From: Actinacidiphila guanduensis
GTDB lineage: Bacteria; Actinomycetota; Actinomycetes; Streptomycetales; Streptomycetaceae
Direction: 5' to 3'
DNA length: 64,000 bases
Assembly (NCBI RefSeq): GCF_900103985.1
Contig: NZ_FNIE01000002.1
Coordinates: forward strand, 186,001 to 250,000
A model generated the notes under the pieces. It was given only the letters and a program-made list of their open reading frames with translations, made no database searches and was not told the origin of the DNA. Shown here in pieces: positions 17,789 to 27,142 of the stretch. Position numbers and translations under genes: made by a program. Within the stretch, counting starts at the first letter, position 1. Each line of letters opens with the position of its first letter.

Positions 17789-20317
17789 TCAGCCCGTGAC
17801 GTCGATCTCCGAGATACTGCCACGGAACGGCAGGCTGCCGGAGGAGGTCTGCGGGAGCTTGGTCAGCCAGACCAGGAGGAAGCGCGCGGTCAGTTGCGAG
17901 GAGGGCGTCAGCTTGACCTTGGCGCCCGTCGCCGAGGCCACCTTGGTGAAGTCGGCGAGCCGGCTGGGCATCGAGGTCGCGTCCCTGCCCGCCGCCATGA
18001 GGTCCACCGAGGTGGTGTTCCCTATGAAGTCGACGCTCACCGACGTCACCCGCTGCGCGCTGCCCAGATCCAGGATCAGCCCGACGCCGGGCTTCAGGCC
18101 CCCGAAGTCGGCCTGGGTGTAGCTGCTGGTCTGCCAGTAGGTGGACGGGTTGCCGTCGTACGCCTTGGGGACGAGCTCCGAGTTCTCGCTGCCGTCGCCG
18201 AGCGGGTCGAAGTCCTTGGCCGTGACGATCCGGATCGGGTGGGCGGCCGGCGGCGCCGACGTGTGCTGCCCGGACTTCTGGCCGTTGGGCGTGCGGTTCG
18301 CCGAGTGGCCCCCGCGGGACTTGAGAGCGTCCGCGAGTTGCCAGCTGCCGAGGCCGATTGCCACGATCAGCAAGGCGGCCACGACGCCCTTGAGGAACTG
18401 CCCCGTGCGGCCGGGCAGCGCCGGCGGAGGAGGCGGCGGAGCCACGGGCTGGCGGGTGGGCACCCCCGGCGGCTGCGGCGGCTGCTGGTAGGCCGGCACG
18501 CGGTACGCCGGCGGGGTGTGCACGTCGACCGGGCGGATCCGCGGCAGCGCGGCGACCGCCTTGGCCAGCTCCTCAGGGGTCGTGCAGGGCGGGTCCTCAC
18601 GCGAGGCGGTGGCGCCGTCGTTGGCGAGCGCCCGCATCGCGATCTCGGACAGGCCGCGGTGCACGCCTGCCCGCACCTGATCGGGTGCGACCAGGCCGAC
18701 GCCCTTGGGCAGCCCCGCGAGGCCGTGCGCGTCGTCCTCGTAGGGCCAGCGCTGGGTCAGCGACGCGTAGAGCAGGGCGCCGATCGACTCGGTGTCCTGG
18801 CGCTGCGGGTGGTCCGAGCTGAGGCCGCGCAGAGCGGCCGCGACGGCCAGGCCCCGGATGCGGTACTGGCCCGAGACCGTGCGGAGCACCGCACCCGGGT
18901 CCAGCCGCAGGTGCGCCAGGCCCTCGCGGTGGGCGGCGGCCATGGCCTGGGAGACCTGGCTGACCATCTGGTACGCCTCGTACGGGTCCAGGGCGCTCGT
19001 GGCGAGCAGGTCGGCCAGGGAGGCCGCGTCCGGCAGCCATTCGTGGATGACGTAGACGAGGTCGTCCTCCTCGACGGCGTCGAGGACTTGGACGAAGCGG
19101 GGGTCGCCCAGGAGCGCCGCGGCCCGGGCCGCCGCCAGCACCGCGCGGGCGCGCGGGTGGTCGGCGGGCAGGACGTGGATGCCGACGGCACGGCGCAGCT
19201 TCTCGTCCACCGCGCGCCAGCTGCTGAAGCCGTCGACCCGGGTCACGCACTCGGCGAGCTGGTAGCGGCGGGCGAGCTTGTGGCCGCTGTGCAGCTCCGG
19301 GGCGCTGACCTTGGGGCGCGCGGCGGGCTTCGCGGCCGCGGGTTTCTCACCGGCCTCGCCGGTGGCCTTGGCAGCGGGTGTGGCGGTGGGCTTGTCGGTG
19401 GGTCCGGTCGCGGTCTTCCCGGCGGGCACGTCTGCAAGCGCGGGCTCGGCCGCGGCTGTACCGGTGGGCTTCTCGCCTGCCTCGGCGGCGGGCTTGCCGC
19501 CGGCCTTGGCGGAGGGCTCGGCGGTGGGCTTCCCGGCGGACTTGCCGTCGGTTGTCCCGGCGGGCTCGGCCGAAGCCTTGCCGGCCGTCCCGGCGGCCTT
19601 GGGCGCCGCCTCAGCGGGCTTCCCACCGGCCCTCTGCCCGTTCCCGCCCGCCGCCTTCCGGGGGCTCTTGGCGGCCGCCTCCGCGGGGCGCGCGGTGCCG
19701 CTCTGCGATCCGTTCGCCCCCGCGGCCTTCGGGATCTCCGCGGTGTTGCCCGGGACGTCGTCGATGAAGGCCATGGGGGCCTCCACCGTGTCCAGCGCGC
19801 TGACGTCCGCCGTCGAGTCGCCGCCGTCCGGCTGCGCGGCCTCCTGGGCGGGGTCGGGCTCGGCGTCCGGCTGGGTTCCCGGCTGTGTCTCCAGGACGGC
19901 GGTCTCCGCCACGGTGTTGCCCATGACGGCTGTCTCCGCCTCGGTGGGGTCGATGCGTGCGGTCTGCGCCTCGGCGGGGTCCAGGACCTCGGTCTCGGCA
20001 GTGGTGTCGGTTGCTGCGTCGGTCGCTGAGTCGTTCGCGTCGGCCGCGGGTTCGGCCGAGGTGCCGCTTGCGGTGTCGGTGGCGCTCTTCTTCCCGGACG
20101 GCTCCGGCGCGTGTGCCTGCTGCGTGGTCTCCGTGGGCCGTTCGATGGTGGTGGTCCGCGGCTGCGACGACGCCTCCTTGGCGTCGTCGCCGGCGGTGCC
20201 GCCGGTCCGGTCGTCCGTCGTGGTTCCGTCGGATGTGGCGCCGTCCTCCTGGGCGGCGGACGGTGTCGCGCCGCCCTCGTTGGCCACACCGACGGCGGCC
20301 GTGCTCCGATCCGCCAC
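17789..20317 (-). CDS. Membrane-anchored pseudokinase with long disordered N-terminus, beside murJ
   Basis: The 842-residue protein has four parts: an Ala/Thr/Glu/Pro-rich disordered region (1-335), a protein-kinase-like domain (about 340-590), a Pro-rich linker with a membrane helix near 642-661, and an extracellular C-terminal domain that resembles a discoidin fold, with YDGNPSTYWQTSSYTQADFGGLK. The catalytic motifs are lost: VGIHVL instead of the VAIK lysine, HLRLDP instead of HRD and IRGLAV instead of DFG. In mycobacteria a comparable pseudokinase and extracellular domain are fused to MurJ and bind the FHA protein FhaA when phosphorylated; here they form the next gene. The start is GTG at 20315-20317. 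Confidence 0.85.
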   Translation of the reverse strand: MADRSTAAVGVANEGGATPSAAQEDGATSDGTTTDDRTGGTAGDDAKEASSQPRTTTIERPTETTQQAHAPEPSGKKSATDTASGTSAEPAADANDSATDAATDTTAETEVLDPAEAQTARIDPTEAETAVMGNTVAETAVLETQPGTQPDAEPDPAQEAAQPDGGDSTADVSALDTVEAPMAFIDDVPGNTAEIPKAAGANGSQSGTARPAEAAAKSPRKAAGGNGQRAGGKPAEAAPKAAGTAGKASAEPAGTTDGKSAGKPTAEPSAKAGGKPAAEAGEKPTGTAAAEPALADVPAGKTATGPTDKPTATPAAKATGEAGEKPAAAKPAARPKVSAPELHSGHKLARRYQLAECVTRVDGFSSWRAVDEKLRRAVGIHVLPADHPRARAVLAAARAAALLGDPRFVQVLDAVEEDDLVYVIHEWLPDAASLADLLATSALDPYEAYQMVSQVSQAMAAAHREGLAHLRLDPGAVLRTVSGQYRIRGLAVAAALRGLSSDHPQRQDTESIGALLYASLTQRWPYEDDAHGLAGLPKGVGLVAPDQVRAGVHRGLSEIAMRALANDGATASREDPPCTTPEELAKAVAALPRIRPVDVHTPPAYRVPAYQQPPQPPGVPTRQPVAPPPPPPALPGRTGQFLKGVVAALLIVAIGLGSWQLADALKSRGGHSANRTPNGQKSGQHTSAPPAAHPIRIVTAKDFDPLGDGSENSELVPKAYDGNPSTYWQTSSYTQADFGGLKPGVGLILDLGSAQRVTSVSVDFIGNTTSVDLMAAGRDATSMPSRLADFTKVASATGAKVKLTPSSQLTARFLLVWLTKLPQTSSGSLPFRGSISEIDVTG

Positions 20318-20457
20318 CGTCGTTCCTGCCTCCCCATCCGTTGTGCGCTCTCACGTCAGGCTGATGACAATTGTGCCCACACTCCGGCTCTATGCACGAC
20401 ACACAGCGGACCGGGATGGTTGTGCGGATGCCCGGTGGAGTGCGGGGCGGCTCCCGA

Positions 20458-22941
20458 TCAGCGCCCGAGACGCCCCCGGACCATGCCGATCATGGCGTTG
20501 GTCTCCTGGATGCGCATGCGCTTGGCGGCGAAGAGGAAGAGAACGATCAGCAGCACCCCGCCCACGACGAGCGAGGCGAGCGCCCCCACCGCGCCCCCGC
20601 CGAGTGCCTTGGTGACCACCACGACGGCGATCCCGGCGGCCACGGAGCCCGGCACGCACGCCCCCACCAGCCGCGCGTACGTCCGCATGACGCGCTTGCC
20701 GTCCAGGTCGCCCCGCAGCCGCTTGCGCAGCCGCTTCCAGGCCACCCCGACGCCGACGGAGTACGCCAGGCCGTAGGAGAAGGCCATGCCGACCACGGCC
20801 CAGCGGGAGGGCAGCGCGAGGAAGAAGAGGACCGAGGCGATCGCGTTAACCGCGGCCACCACGACCGTGTTGTAGAAGGGGGTGCGGGTGTCCTCGAAGG
20901 CGTAGAAGCCGCGCAGGATCACGTACTGCGCGGAGTAGGGGATCAGGCCGACGCCGAACGCCATGAGGATGAAGCCGATGTTCTGCGCGGACTCCGCGCC
21001 GGTGCTGGCGTAGAGCACGCCGCACATGGGCACGCCGAGCGCGAGGAAGGCGAAGGAGGCCGGCACGATCGCCACCGCGGAGGTGCGCAGGCCGTAGGAG
21101 AGGTCCTCGCGCACCGCGCTGAGGTCGCCGTCCGCGGCGGCCCGGGAGATCCGGGGCAGCACCGCGGCCATCACCGAGACGGTGATGATCGCCTGCGGCA
21201 TCTGCCAGATCAGCAGGGCGTTGTTGTAGGCGGTGATGCCGGTGCCCTGGTAGCCGCTCTTGGCGGCGTCGGCGCCGGCCCAGGTGGCGAGCTGGGTGAC
21301 GACGATCAGGCCTGCCTGGTTGGCCAGCACGAAGAAGAACGTCCACTTGGCGAGCTTCGCGGTGTGGCCCAGGCCGTGGCCGCGCCAGTCGAACCGGGGC
21401 CGGAACTTGAAGCCGGCGTCCCGCAGGTAGGGCAGCATCGACAGCGACTGCACCACCAGGCCGAGCAGGGTGCCGATGCCCAGCAGGCGGGTGCCCTCCG
21501 GGGTGATCGTGCTGGCGTCCATGTTGGTGGAGCTGAAGGGCCCGTAGACCCAGATGAACATCAGGAAGGTGAAGATCACCACGACGTTGTTCAGGACCGG
21601 GGTCCACATCATGGCGCCGAACCGGCCGCGGGCGTTGAGCACCTGGCCCATGACCACGTGGACGCCCATGAAGAAGATGGTCGGCAGGCAGTAGCGCGCG
21701 AAGGCGACCGCGGTGGCGTAGGAGTCCGGGTCCTGGGCGATCTTCGGGGACATCAGCTTGATCAGCAGCGGCGCCCCGAACACCGTGACCGCCACGATGC
21801 CGGCCAGCACCACCATGACGACGGTCAGCAGCCGGTTCGCGTACGCGGTGCCGCCGTCCTCGTCGTCCTTCATCGCCCGCGCGAGCTGCGGGACGAAGAC
21901 CGAGTTCAGGCCGCCGCCGATGGTGAGGATGTAGATCATCGTCGGCAGCGTGTTGGCGACCGCGTAGGAGTCGCCGAGGGTGGCCACGCCGATCGCGGCG
22001 GCGGTGACCAGGGTGCGGACGAAGCCGGTGACACGTGAGACCAGGGTGCCCGCGGCCATGAGCGCGCTGGATTTGAGGACGTTGCCGCCCTTGCCACCCT
22101 TCGCGGGGGCCGGCGGGGCGACGGTCGGCATCTGGCCGGTGGCGTCCTGCGGCGGCGCCTCCGGGCCGGGCTGCGGCCCCCCGGGTCCGCCGGGCGGTTG
22201 CTGGTACGGCGGGCCGTAGCGCGGGTCGGCGTACCCCTGAGCGGGTCCCTGTCCGGCGCCCTGGGGGCCTGCCTGGCCGTACCCGGCCCGGGGGTCGCCC
22301 TGGTACGGGCCCGCGTAGCCCTGCTGCTGCCCGTAGGGGTGGTCGCCCTGGTAGGTGGTCGGCTGCCCGTACGGCGGCTGCGCGTAACCGGCGCCGCCGT
22401 CGCCGGGTGCCTGCGGGTAGCCGTAGCCCTGCTGGTACCCCTGCTCGTAGCCCTGCGGGGGCTGCTGCTGGTACTGCTGCTGCTGGGAGTAGCCCTGCCG
22501 CGGGTCCTGCTGCTGGTAGCCCTGCTGCTGCGGGGGGTACGCGTCGCCCCGCTGGTCGCGGAAGAGGTGCTCGTAGGCGTCGTACACCGGCAGCGCGCCG
22601 GTCTGCCCGAGGTCGTCGACGTAGAGCGAGGCCGGGTTGTCGCCGTACGGCTGGTTGTACGTGGTCTGCTGCCACTGCTGGGCGGCGTACGGGTGCTGGG
22701 CCTGCTGTGGGGCCTGCTGCTGGGCCTGCGGGGGGTAGGGCTGCTGCGGCTGCTGCTGGTACGACGGGTCCGCGGCCTGGTCGTAGAAACCGTCCTGCCG
22801 GCCCTGCGCCGAAGGGTCCTGGCGGTAGGGATCGTAGGCGTAGGTGCCCTGCAGATAGGGGTCGGGTGGCGAGGGCTGCTGATCGGACGAGTGGGGCATC
22901 CGGCCCGCAGAGTCGCGGTCACCGTCATACGGCGCGTTCAT
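20458..22941 (-). CDS. murJ: Lipid II flippase MurJ (MviN)
   Basis: The 827-residue protein has a 285-residue cytoplasmic N-terminus made almost only of Gln, Tyr, Pro, Gly and Ala, then a MurJ core of about 14 membrane helices starting with KSSALMAAGTLVSRVTGFVR and including NTLPTMIYILTIGGGLNSVFVPQL and LPTIFFMGVHVVMGQVLNARG. MurJ moves lipid II across the membrane for peptidoglycan synthesis. Start ATG 22939-22941. It lies between the DUF6049 protein (26 bp upstream) and the pseudokinase gene (140 bp downstream) on the same strand. The N-terminal extension is a streptomycete feature of unknown role. Confidence 0.94.
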   Translation of the reverse strand: MNAPYDGDRDSAGRMPHSSDQQPSPPDPYLQGTYAYDPYRQDPSAQGRQDGFYDQAADPSYQQQPQQPYPPQAQQQAPQQAQHPYAAQQWQQTTYNQPYGDNPASLYVDDLGQTGALPVYDAYEHLFRDQRGDAYPPQQQGYQQQDPRQGYSQQQQYQQQPPQGYEQGYQQGYGYPQAPGDGGAGYAQPPYGQPTTYQGDHPYGQQQGYAGPYQGDPRAGYGQAGPQGAGQGPAQGYADPRYGPPYQQPPGGPGGPQPGPEAPPQDATGQMPTVAPPAPAKGGKGGNVLKSSALMAAGTLVSRVTGFVRTLVTAAAIGVATLGDSYAVANTLPTMIYILTIGGGLNSVFVPQLARAMKDDEDGGTAYANRLLTVVMVVLAGIVAVTVFGAPLLIKLMSPKIAQDPDSYATAVAFARYCLPTIFFMGVHVVMGQVLNARGRFGAMMWTPVLNNVVVIFTFLMFIWVYGPFSSTNMDASTITPEGTRLLGIGTLLGLVVQSLSMLPYLRDAGFKFRPRFDWRGHGLGHTAKLAKWTFFFVLANQAGLIVVTQLATWAGADAAKSGYQGTGITAYNNALLIWQMPQAIITVSVMAAVLPRISRAAADGDLSAVREDLSYGLRTSAVAIVPASFAFLALGVPMCGVLYASTGAESAQNIGFILMAFGVGLIPYSAQYVILRGFYAFEDTRTPFYNTVVVAAVNAIASVLFFLALPSRWAVVGMAFSYGLAYSVGVGVAWKRLRKRLRGDLDGKRVMRTYARLVGACVPGSVAAGIAVVVVTKALGGGAVGALASLVVGGVLLIVLFLFAAKRMRIQETNAMIGMVRGRLGR

Positions 22942-22967
22942 CAGTGCCCCACCTTATTGTCCGCTGG

Positions 22968-25343
22968 CTATCCGTCCACTTTCTCACCTGCCGGAGACCG
23001 CTCCGGGCTTTCCTGTCCGGTGTTCGCGGCAGGGTCACCCGGCTGCCCGGGGTCGGTGCCGTCGGTGTCCGCAACCCCGCCGTCCGCTCCGCCGTGCCCG
23101 CCGCCTGCAGCGGCGTGCCGCTTGCGCTGACGGTAGATGCGTACCCCGGCGAGCACCAAAAGCAGCAGACCCGCCGCGATGATGAGCATCACCAGGTCCG
23201 TGACGTTGGTCAGCTGGACCTTGAAGTCCACGGCCTTGTCGTAGAGCGCGCCGTTCTGCGTGTAGAGCTGCGCCGTGATCTGCGCCGGACCGTTGGCGCT
23301 CGCCGTGGTCTCGAACTTGAGAGTACGGGTGTGGCCGCCGTCGATCGCGATCGGCTGCTGGGGGTTCTTGATCTTCAGCCGGATGTTGGAGTCGGAGCTG
23401 AGCCGCAGCACCAGGCCGGTGATCGGCTGGCCCAGGTCGTTCTTGACCGTCACCGGGATGGTGCCGCTGCGGCCGGAGAGCGTCAGATCGGACTTGCTGA
23501 GGATGTGGACCGCGCCGATGAGGTCGGTGAGGTAGCGGCCGATCGTGTTGCGGTAGATCTTCTCGCCCCGGGCGTCGCCCCGCCAGTTCGTGGACGTCGC
23601 CCGCAGCATCGCGTTGCGGAACGGGACGGTCACCCGGTCCTTGATGGTGAGGATCACCACGAAGTCGTCGAGGTTGAGCTGCACCTCGTGCAGCTGCCTG
23701 AAGGCGTCCGCGGGCAGTTCCTGCGCCCGCAGCGACTTCGGGTAGGCGTGGGCGGACGGCACGTGGCGGGAGGCCAGCGGGTCCGCCTTCGCGGACAGCA
23801 CCCCGTTGAGGTCGGTGGGCTCCACCCAGTCGCCGGCGTCGGTCTGCCGGATCGCCTCGGCCATGGCGGCGGCCTGCGCGGCGCTCGGCATCCGCTGCGG
23901 GGCGACCAGGATCGTGCGCTGCGTGTCGGGCGCCTGCATGGTCACCAGCAGCGTCTGGGCGATGTACTGCTGCACTGCCAGGTTGGCGCTCTGCCTGCTG
24001 CCCATGTCGCCCTCGAACGCGGTCGACAGGGCCGCGTCGGCGACCGCGGCGGTGGTGCCGTGGCCGATCGGGCGGGCGGCGTTCGGGGTGTAGACGAGCG
24101 AGGCGCGCTCCTGGAGGGAGTCGCTGCGGGCGATGACCGTGTCGGCCCCGCCGTCGCGGGCCACCGAGACGATCGAGGGGTCGATGGCGCCGTCCTGCGG
24201 CCAGGCGACCTTGGAGGTGGCCTGGATGCCAAGGATGGTGTCCACGGTGGTCTTGCCGAGGGCTGTGCCCGTCTTCACCAGGCTGACGTTGCTGTGGTCG
24301 TCCGCGCCGTTGTGGGCGAGCGAGGCGAGGTCCGGGTCGCCGAAGGGCAGCGCCACCACCTGCTGGTTGGCGACCGCCGTCTTCAGCAGGTTCAGCCACT
24401 GCTTGGCGACGGCCGAGCCGGTGCCGGCCGTGGTCCGGGTGATGTCCCCGTGCGGGCCGGCCACGCGGTAGGGCTTGGTCATCGCCTCCACCGTGGCCAG
24501 CAGGTCGGGGTCGACGACCCAGGTGATCGGCAGCTGCTTGCCGGTCTGCACCAGCTGCCACAGCCGGCCGCCGCCGTGGCCCGCGGCGTCGCCGGGCTTG
24601 AGCTCGGCGGCCAGGGAGTCGTCGAGGAAGATCGGGCTCTGCTGGGAGTCGATGTCGCCGCGCGGGTCGATGTGCGGGCGGTCGGTGAGCGGCCACAGGT
24701 AGCCGATCCGGGTCGACTTCGCCGTCTCGCCCGAGGGGTACCAGGGCACGAAGGTGCGCTTGATGCCCAGCACGTGGTCGTAGGGCTCAGCGCTGTCCTG
24801 CCCGTCCAGGCCGATGCCGATGCCGTAGACGCCGGTGGCGCCCAGGTCGAGGGCGCTGACCGGGAAGGTGATGGTGAAGGGCTCGCTGCGGCCGGGGGCG
24901 AGGTCGGGCATCGTGACCGTGTGGCCGTTGATCTCCGGGCCGTCCTTGGCCGCGTCGAAGACGGTCCGGGTGGCCTCGGCCTCTATCGCGCTGCGGGAGC
25001 GCAGCGGGCCGGTGCCGGCGATGTGGACGGCGATCTTGGCCGGGCCGATCGTCACGCGGCTGTTGTTCACCACCGAGCCGCTGACCGTGATGGTGTCGCC
25101 GGCGGCCGGGATGCGCGGGGAGATGGAGTTCAGCGTGACCGCGGCCGTACGCGACCCGGTGCCGTTCCTGGAGCTCTTGACGGCGGCCAGCGAGGGCGCA
25201 GAGCCGGGGGTGAGGGCGCCGGCACCCGTGGCCTGGAGCAGCCCGGTCAGGAGCGCGGCCCCCGTCAGCAGCGCCGTGCCGCGCAGCCCCCGCCGGCGTG
25301 GTGCCGACGGCCTCGTACCGGCTGCCTGTGCCGCCTCGCCCAC
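22968..25343 (-). CDS. Large secreted, C-terminally membrane-anchored protein (DUF6049 family)
   Basis: The 791-residue protein has an N-terminal export signal (RRRGLRGTALLTGAALLTGLL, residues 17-37), a long extracytoplasmic region beginning with a beta-sandwich-like segment (TLNSISPRIPAAGDTITVSG), a middle part with KQLPITWVVDPDLLATVEAM, and a single membrane helix near residues 712-732 followed by a basic cytoplasmic tail. No enzyme motif is recognised. The family sits beside murJ in many actinomycetes, which suggests a role in cell-wall synthesis, but function is unknown. GTG start; divergent from pcnA. Confidence 0.82.
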   Translation of the reverse strand: MGEAAQAAGTRPSAPRRRGLRGTALLTGAALLTGLLQATGAGALTPGSAPSLAAVKSSRNGTGSRTAAVTLNSISPRIPAAGDTITVSGSVVNNSRVTIGPAKIAVHIAGTGPLRSRSAIEAEATRTVFDAAKDGPEINGHTVTMPDLAPGRSEPFTITFPVSALDLGATGVYGIGIGLDGQDSAEPYDHVLGIKRTFVPWYPSGETAKSTRIGYLWPLTDRPHIDPRGDIDSQQSPIFLDDSLAAELKPGDAAGHGGGRLWQLVQTGKQLPITWVVDPDLLATVEAMTKPYRVAGPHGDITRTTAGTGSAVAKQWLNLLKTAVANQQVVALPFGDPDLASLAHNGADDHSNVSLVKTGTALGKTTVDTILGIQATSKVAWPQDGAIDPSIVSVARDGGADTVIARSDSLQERASLVYTPNAARPIGHGTTAAVADAALSTAFEGDMGSRQSANLAVQQYIAQTLLVTMQAPDTQRTILVAPQRMPSAAQAAAMAEAIRQTDAGDWVEPTDLNGVLSAKADPLASRHVPSAHAYPKSLRAQELPADAFRQLHEVQLNLDDFVVILTIKDRVTVPFRNAMLRATSTNWRGDARGEKIYRNTIGRYLTDLIGAVHILSKSDLTLSGRSGTIPVTVKNDLGQPITGLVLRLSSDSNIRLKIKNPQQPIAIDGGHTRTLKFETTASANGPAQITAQLYTQNGALYDKAVDFKVQLTNVTDLVMLIIAAGLLLLVLAGVRIYRQRKRHAAAGGGHGGADGGVADTDGTDPGQPGDPAANTGQESPERSPAGEKVDG

Positions 25344-25543
25344 GCGCTCGCCCGTCCCTCACTGGTCGTCTGTCGTTCGGTCGTGTCGTTCGGTCGTGCC
25401 CTACGGTTGTGCGTGCTGGCATCGTAACGATCGCGCGTGTGCCCGCGTGCTACGGAGTCGGTCGTCGACTGTCACAGCTCGGCACCGTCTGCGGCGGGAG
25501 ACCGGGAGCGGGGCCCGGCCCGCGCCCCGTACCCTTTGTCGTT

Positions 25544-26971
25544 GTGCCGAATGCCAGCAATGCCGCCCAGACCCCGCAGGCCCGCCACCGGATCGAGCCG
25601 GTCGCCGAAGACCTCGGCCGGCTCTTCCGAGCCGCCGGGTTCCAGCTCGCCCTCGTCGGCGGCTCCGTGCGCGACACCTTGCTCGGCCGGCTCGGCAACG
25701 ACCTGGACTTCACCACCGACGCCCGCCCGGAGCAGGTGCTGAGGATCCTGCGCCCGTGGGCGGACGCGGTCTGGGAGGTCGGCATCGCCTTCGGCACGGT
25801 CGGCGCCCGCAAGGACACCGAGGACCGCGACTTCCAGATCGAGATCACCACCTACCGCTCCGAGGTCTACGACCGCACCTCCCGCAAGCCCGAGGTCTCC
25901 TACGGCGACACCATCGAGGAGGATCTGCTGCGCCGCGACTTCACGGTCAACGCGATGGCGGTCGCCCTGCCCGGACCGGACTTCATCGACCCCTACGGCG
26001 GCCTGGACGACCTGGCCGCCCGGGTCCTGCGCACCCCCGGCACCCCGGAGTCCTCCTTCTCCGACGACCCGCTGCGGATGATGCGCGCCGCCAGGTTCGC
26101 CGCGCAGCTGGACTTCGAGGTGGCGCCCGAGGTGGTGGCCGCGATGACGGAGATGGCCGACCGGATCTCGATCGTCTCGGCGGAGCGGATCAGGGACGAG
26201 CTGAACAAGCTGCTGCTGTCCGCGCACCCGCGCAAGGGCCTGCGGCTGCTGGTGGACACGGGCCTGGCCGACCGGGTGCTGCCCGAGCTGTCCGCGCTGC
26301 GGCTGGAGCGCGACGAGCACTTCCGGCACAAGGACGTCTACGAGCACACCCTGACGGTGCTGGAGCAGGCGATCGACCTGGAGACCGACGGCCCCGATCT
26401 GACACTGCGGCTGGCCGCGCTGCTGCACGACATCGGCAAGCCCAGGACCCGGCGGTTCGAGCCGGACGGCCGGGTCTCCTTCCACCACCACGAGGTGGTC
26501 GGCGCCAAGCTCACCAAGGCCCGGATGACGCAGCTGAAGTACCCCAACGACCAGATCAAGGACGTCTCCCGGCTGGTCGAGCTGCACCTGCGCTTCCACG
26601 GCTACGGCAGCGGCGAGTGGACCGACTCCGCGGTGCGCCGCTATGTCCGCGACGCCGGGCCCCTGCTGGAGCGGCTGCACAAGCTGACCCGCTCGGACTG
26701 CACGACCCGCAACAAGCGCAAGGCGCTCGCGCTCTCACGCACCTACGACAGCCTGGAGGCGCGGATCGCCGAGCTGAAGGAGCAGGAGGAGCTCGACGCG
26801 ATCCGGCCGGACCTCGACGGCAACCGGATCATGGAGGTCCTGGGCATCCCGCCGGGGCCTGCGGTCGGCCGGGCCTACCAGCACCTGCTGGAGCTGCGGC
26901 TGGAGAACGGGCCGCTGGGCGAGGAGGGTGCCGAGGCGGCGCTGCGGGAGTGGTGGGCCGCCCAGCAGTGA
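25544..26971 (+). CDS. CCA tRNA nucleotidyltransferase (pcnA family)
   Basis: The 475-residue protein has the class II nucleotidyltransferase head GGSVRDTLLGRLGNDLDFTT (about residues 37-56, with the metal-binding DLD), the RRDFTVNAMAV and DDPLRMMRAARFA motifs of CCA-adding enzymes, and a C-terminal HD phosphohydrolase domain with LLHDIGKPRTR (about 290). It adds or repairs the CCA end of tRNAs. The GTG at 25544-25546 is chosen because it begins the conserved N-terminus; the longer frame overlaps the divergent neighbour. It ends just before a palindrome with parS. Confidence 0.92.
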   Translation: MPNASNAAQTPQARHRIEPVAEDLGRLFRAAGFQLALVGGSVRDTLLGRLGNDLDFTTDARPEQVLRILRPWADAVWEVGIAFGTVGARKDTEDRDFQIEITTYRSEVYDRTSRKPEVSYGDTIEEDLLRRDFTVNAMAVALPGPDFIDPYGGLDDLAARVLRTPGTPESSFSDDPLRMMRAARFAAQLDFEVAPEVVAAMTEMADRISIVSAERIRDELNKLLLSAHPRKGLRLLVDTGLADRVLPELSALRLERDEHFRHKDVYEHTLTVLEQAIDLETDGPDLTLRLAALLHDIGKPRTRRFEPDGRVSFHHHEVVGAKLTKARMTQLKYPNDQIKDVSRLVELHLRFHGYGSGEWTDSAVRRYVRDAGPLLERLHKLTRSDCTTRNKRKALALSRTYDSLEARIAELKEQEELDAIRPDLDGNRIMEVLGIPPGPAVGRAYQHLLELRLENGPLGEEGAEAALREWWAAQQ

Positions 26972-26980
26972 GCCGACGGC

Positions 26981-27010
26981 CGGGCGATGTTCCACGTGGA
27001 ACATCGCCCG
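26981..27010. terminator. 30-bp perfect palindrome with parS at its centre, after pcnA
   Basis: Positions 26981-26995 are the exact reverse complement of 26996-27010. The palindrome lies 9 bp after the pcnA stop, between pcnA and the convergent MFS gene, as expected of a terminator. The centre is a parS site. Confidence 0.65.
26989..27002. other. parS: parS site at the centre of the post-pcnA palindrome
   Basis: GTTCCACGTGGAAC, flanked on both sides by CGAT/ATCG and further complementary bases. Confidence 0.92.
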
Positions 27011-27023
27011 CCGAGTCTCTTGC

Positions 27024-27092
27024 CCGCGAAGCCGTTCGTTCCTGAAGCCGTCCGCGAAGCCGCCCGCCCGTGAAGCCGCCCGGTGCTGGAAG
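27024..27092. repeat. Degenerate short tandem repeat (GAAGCCG units)
   Basis: In the pcnA-MFS gap the unit (C/T)GAAGCCG followed by a C-rich 5-9 bp spacer recurs about five times (last copy GGAAGCGG). It has no coding potential that I recognise. Confidence 0.5.
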
Positions 27093-27142
27093 CGGTCCGT
27101 CCGGGCAACGGCCCGTCCGGGACGGTCACGCGCCCCCTGTGC

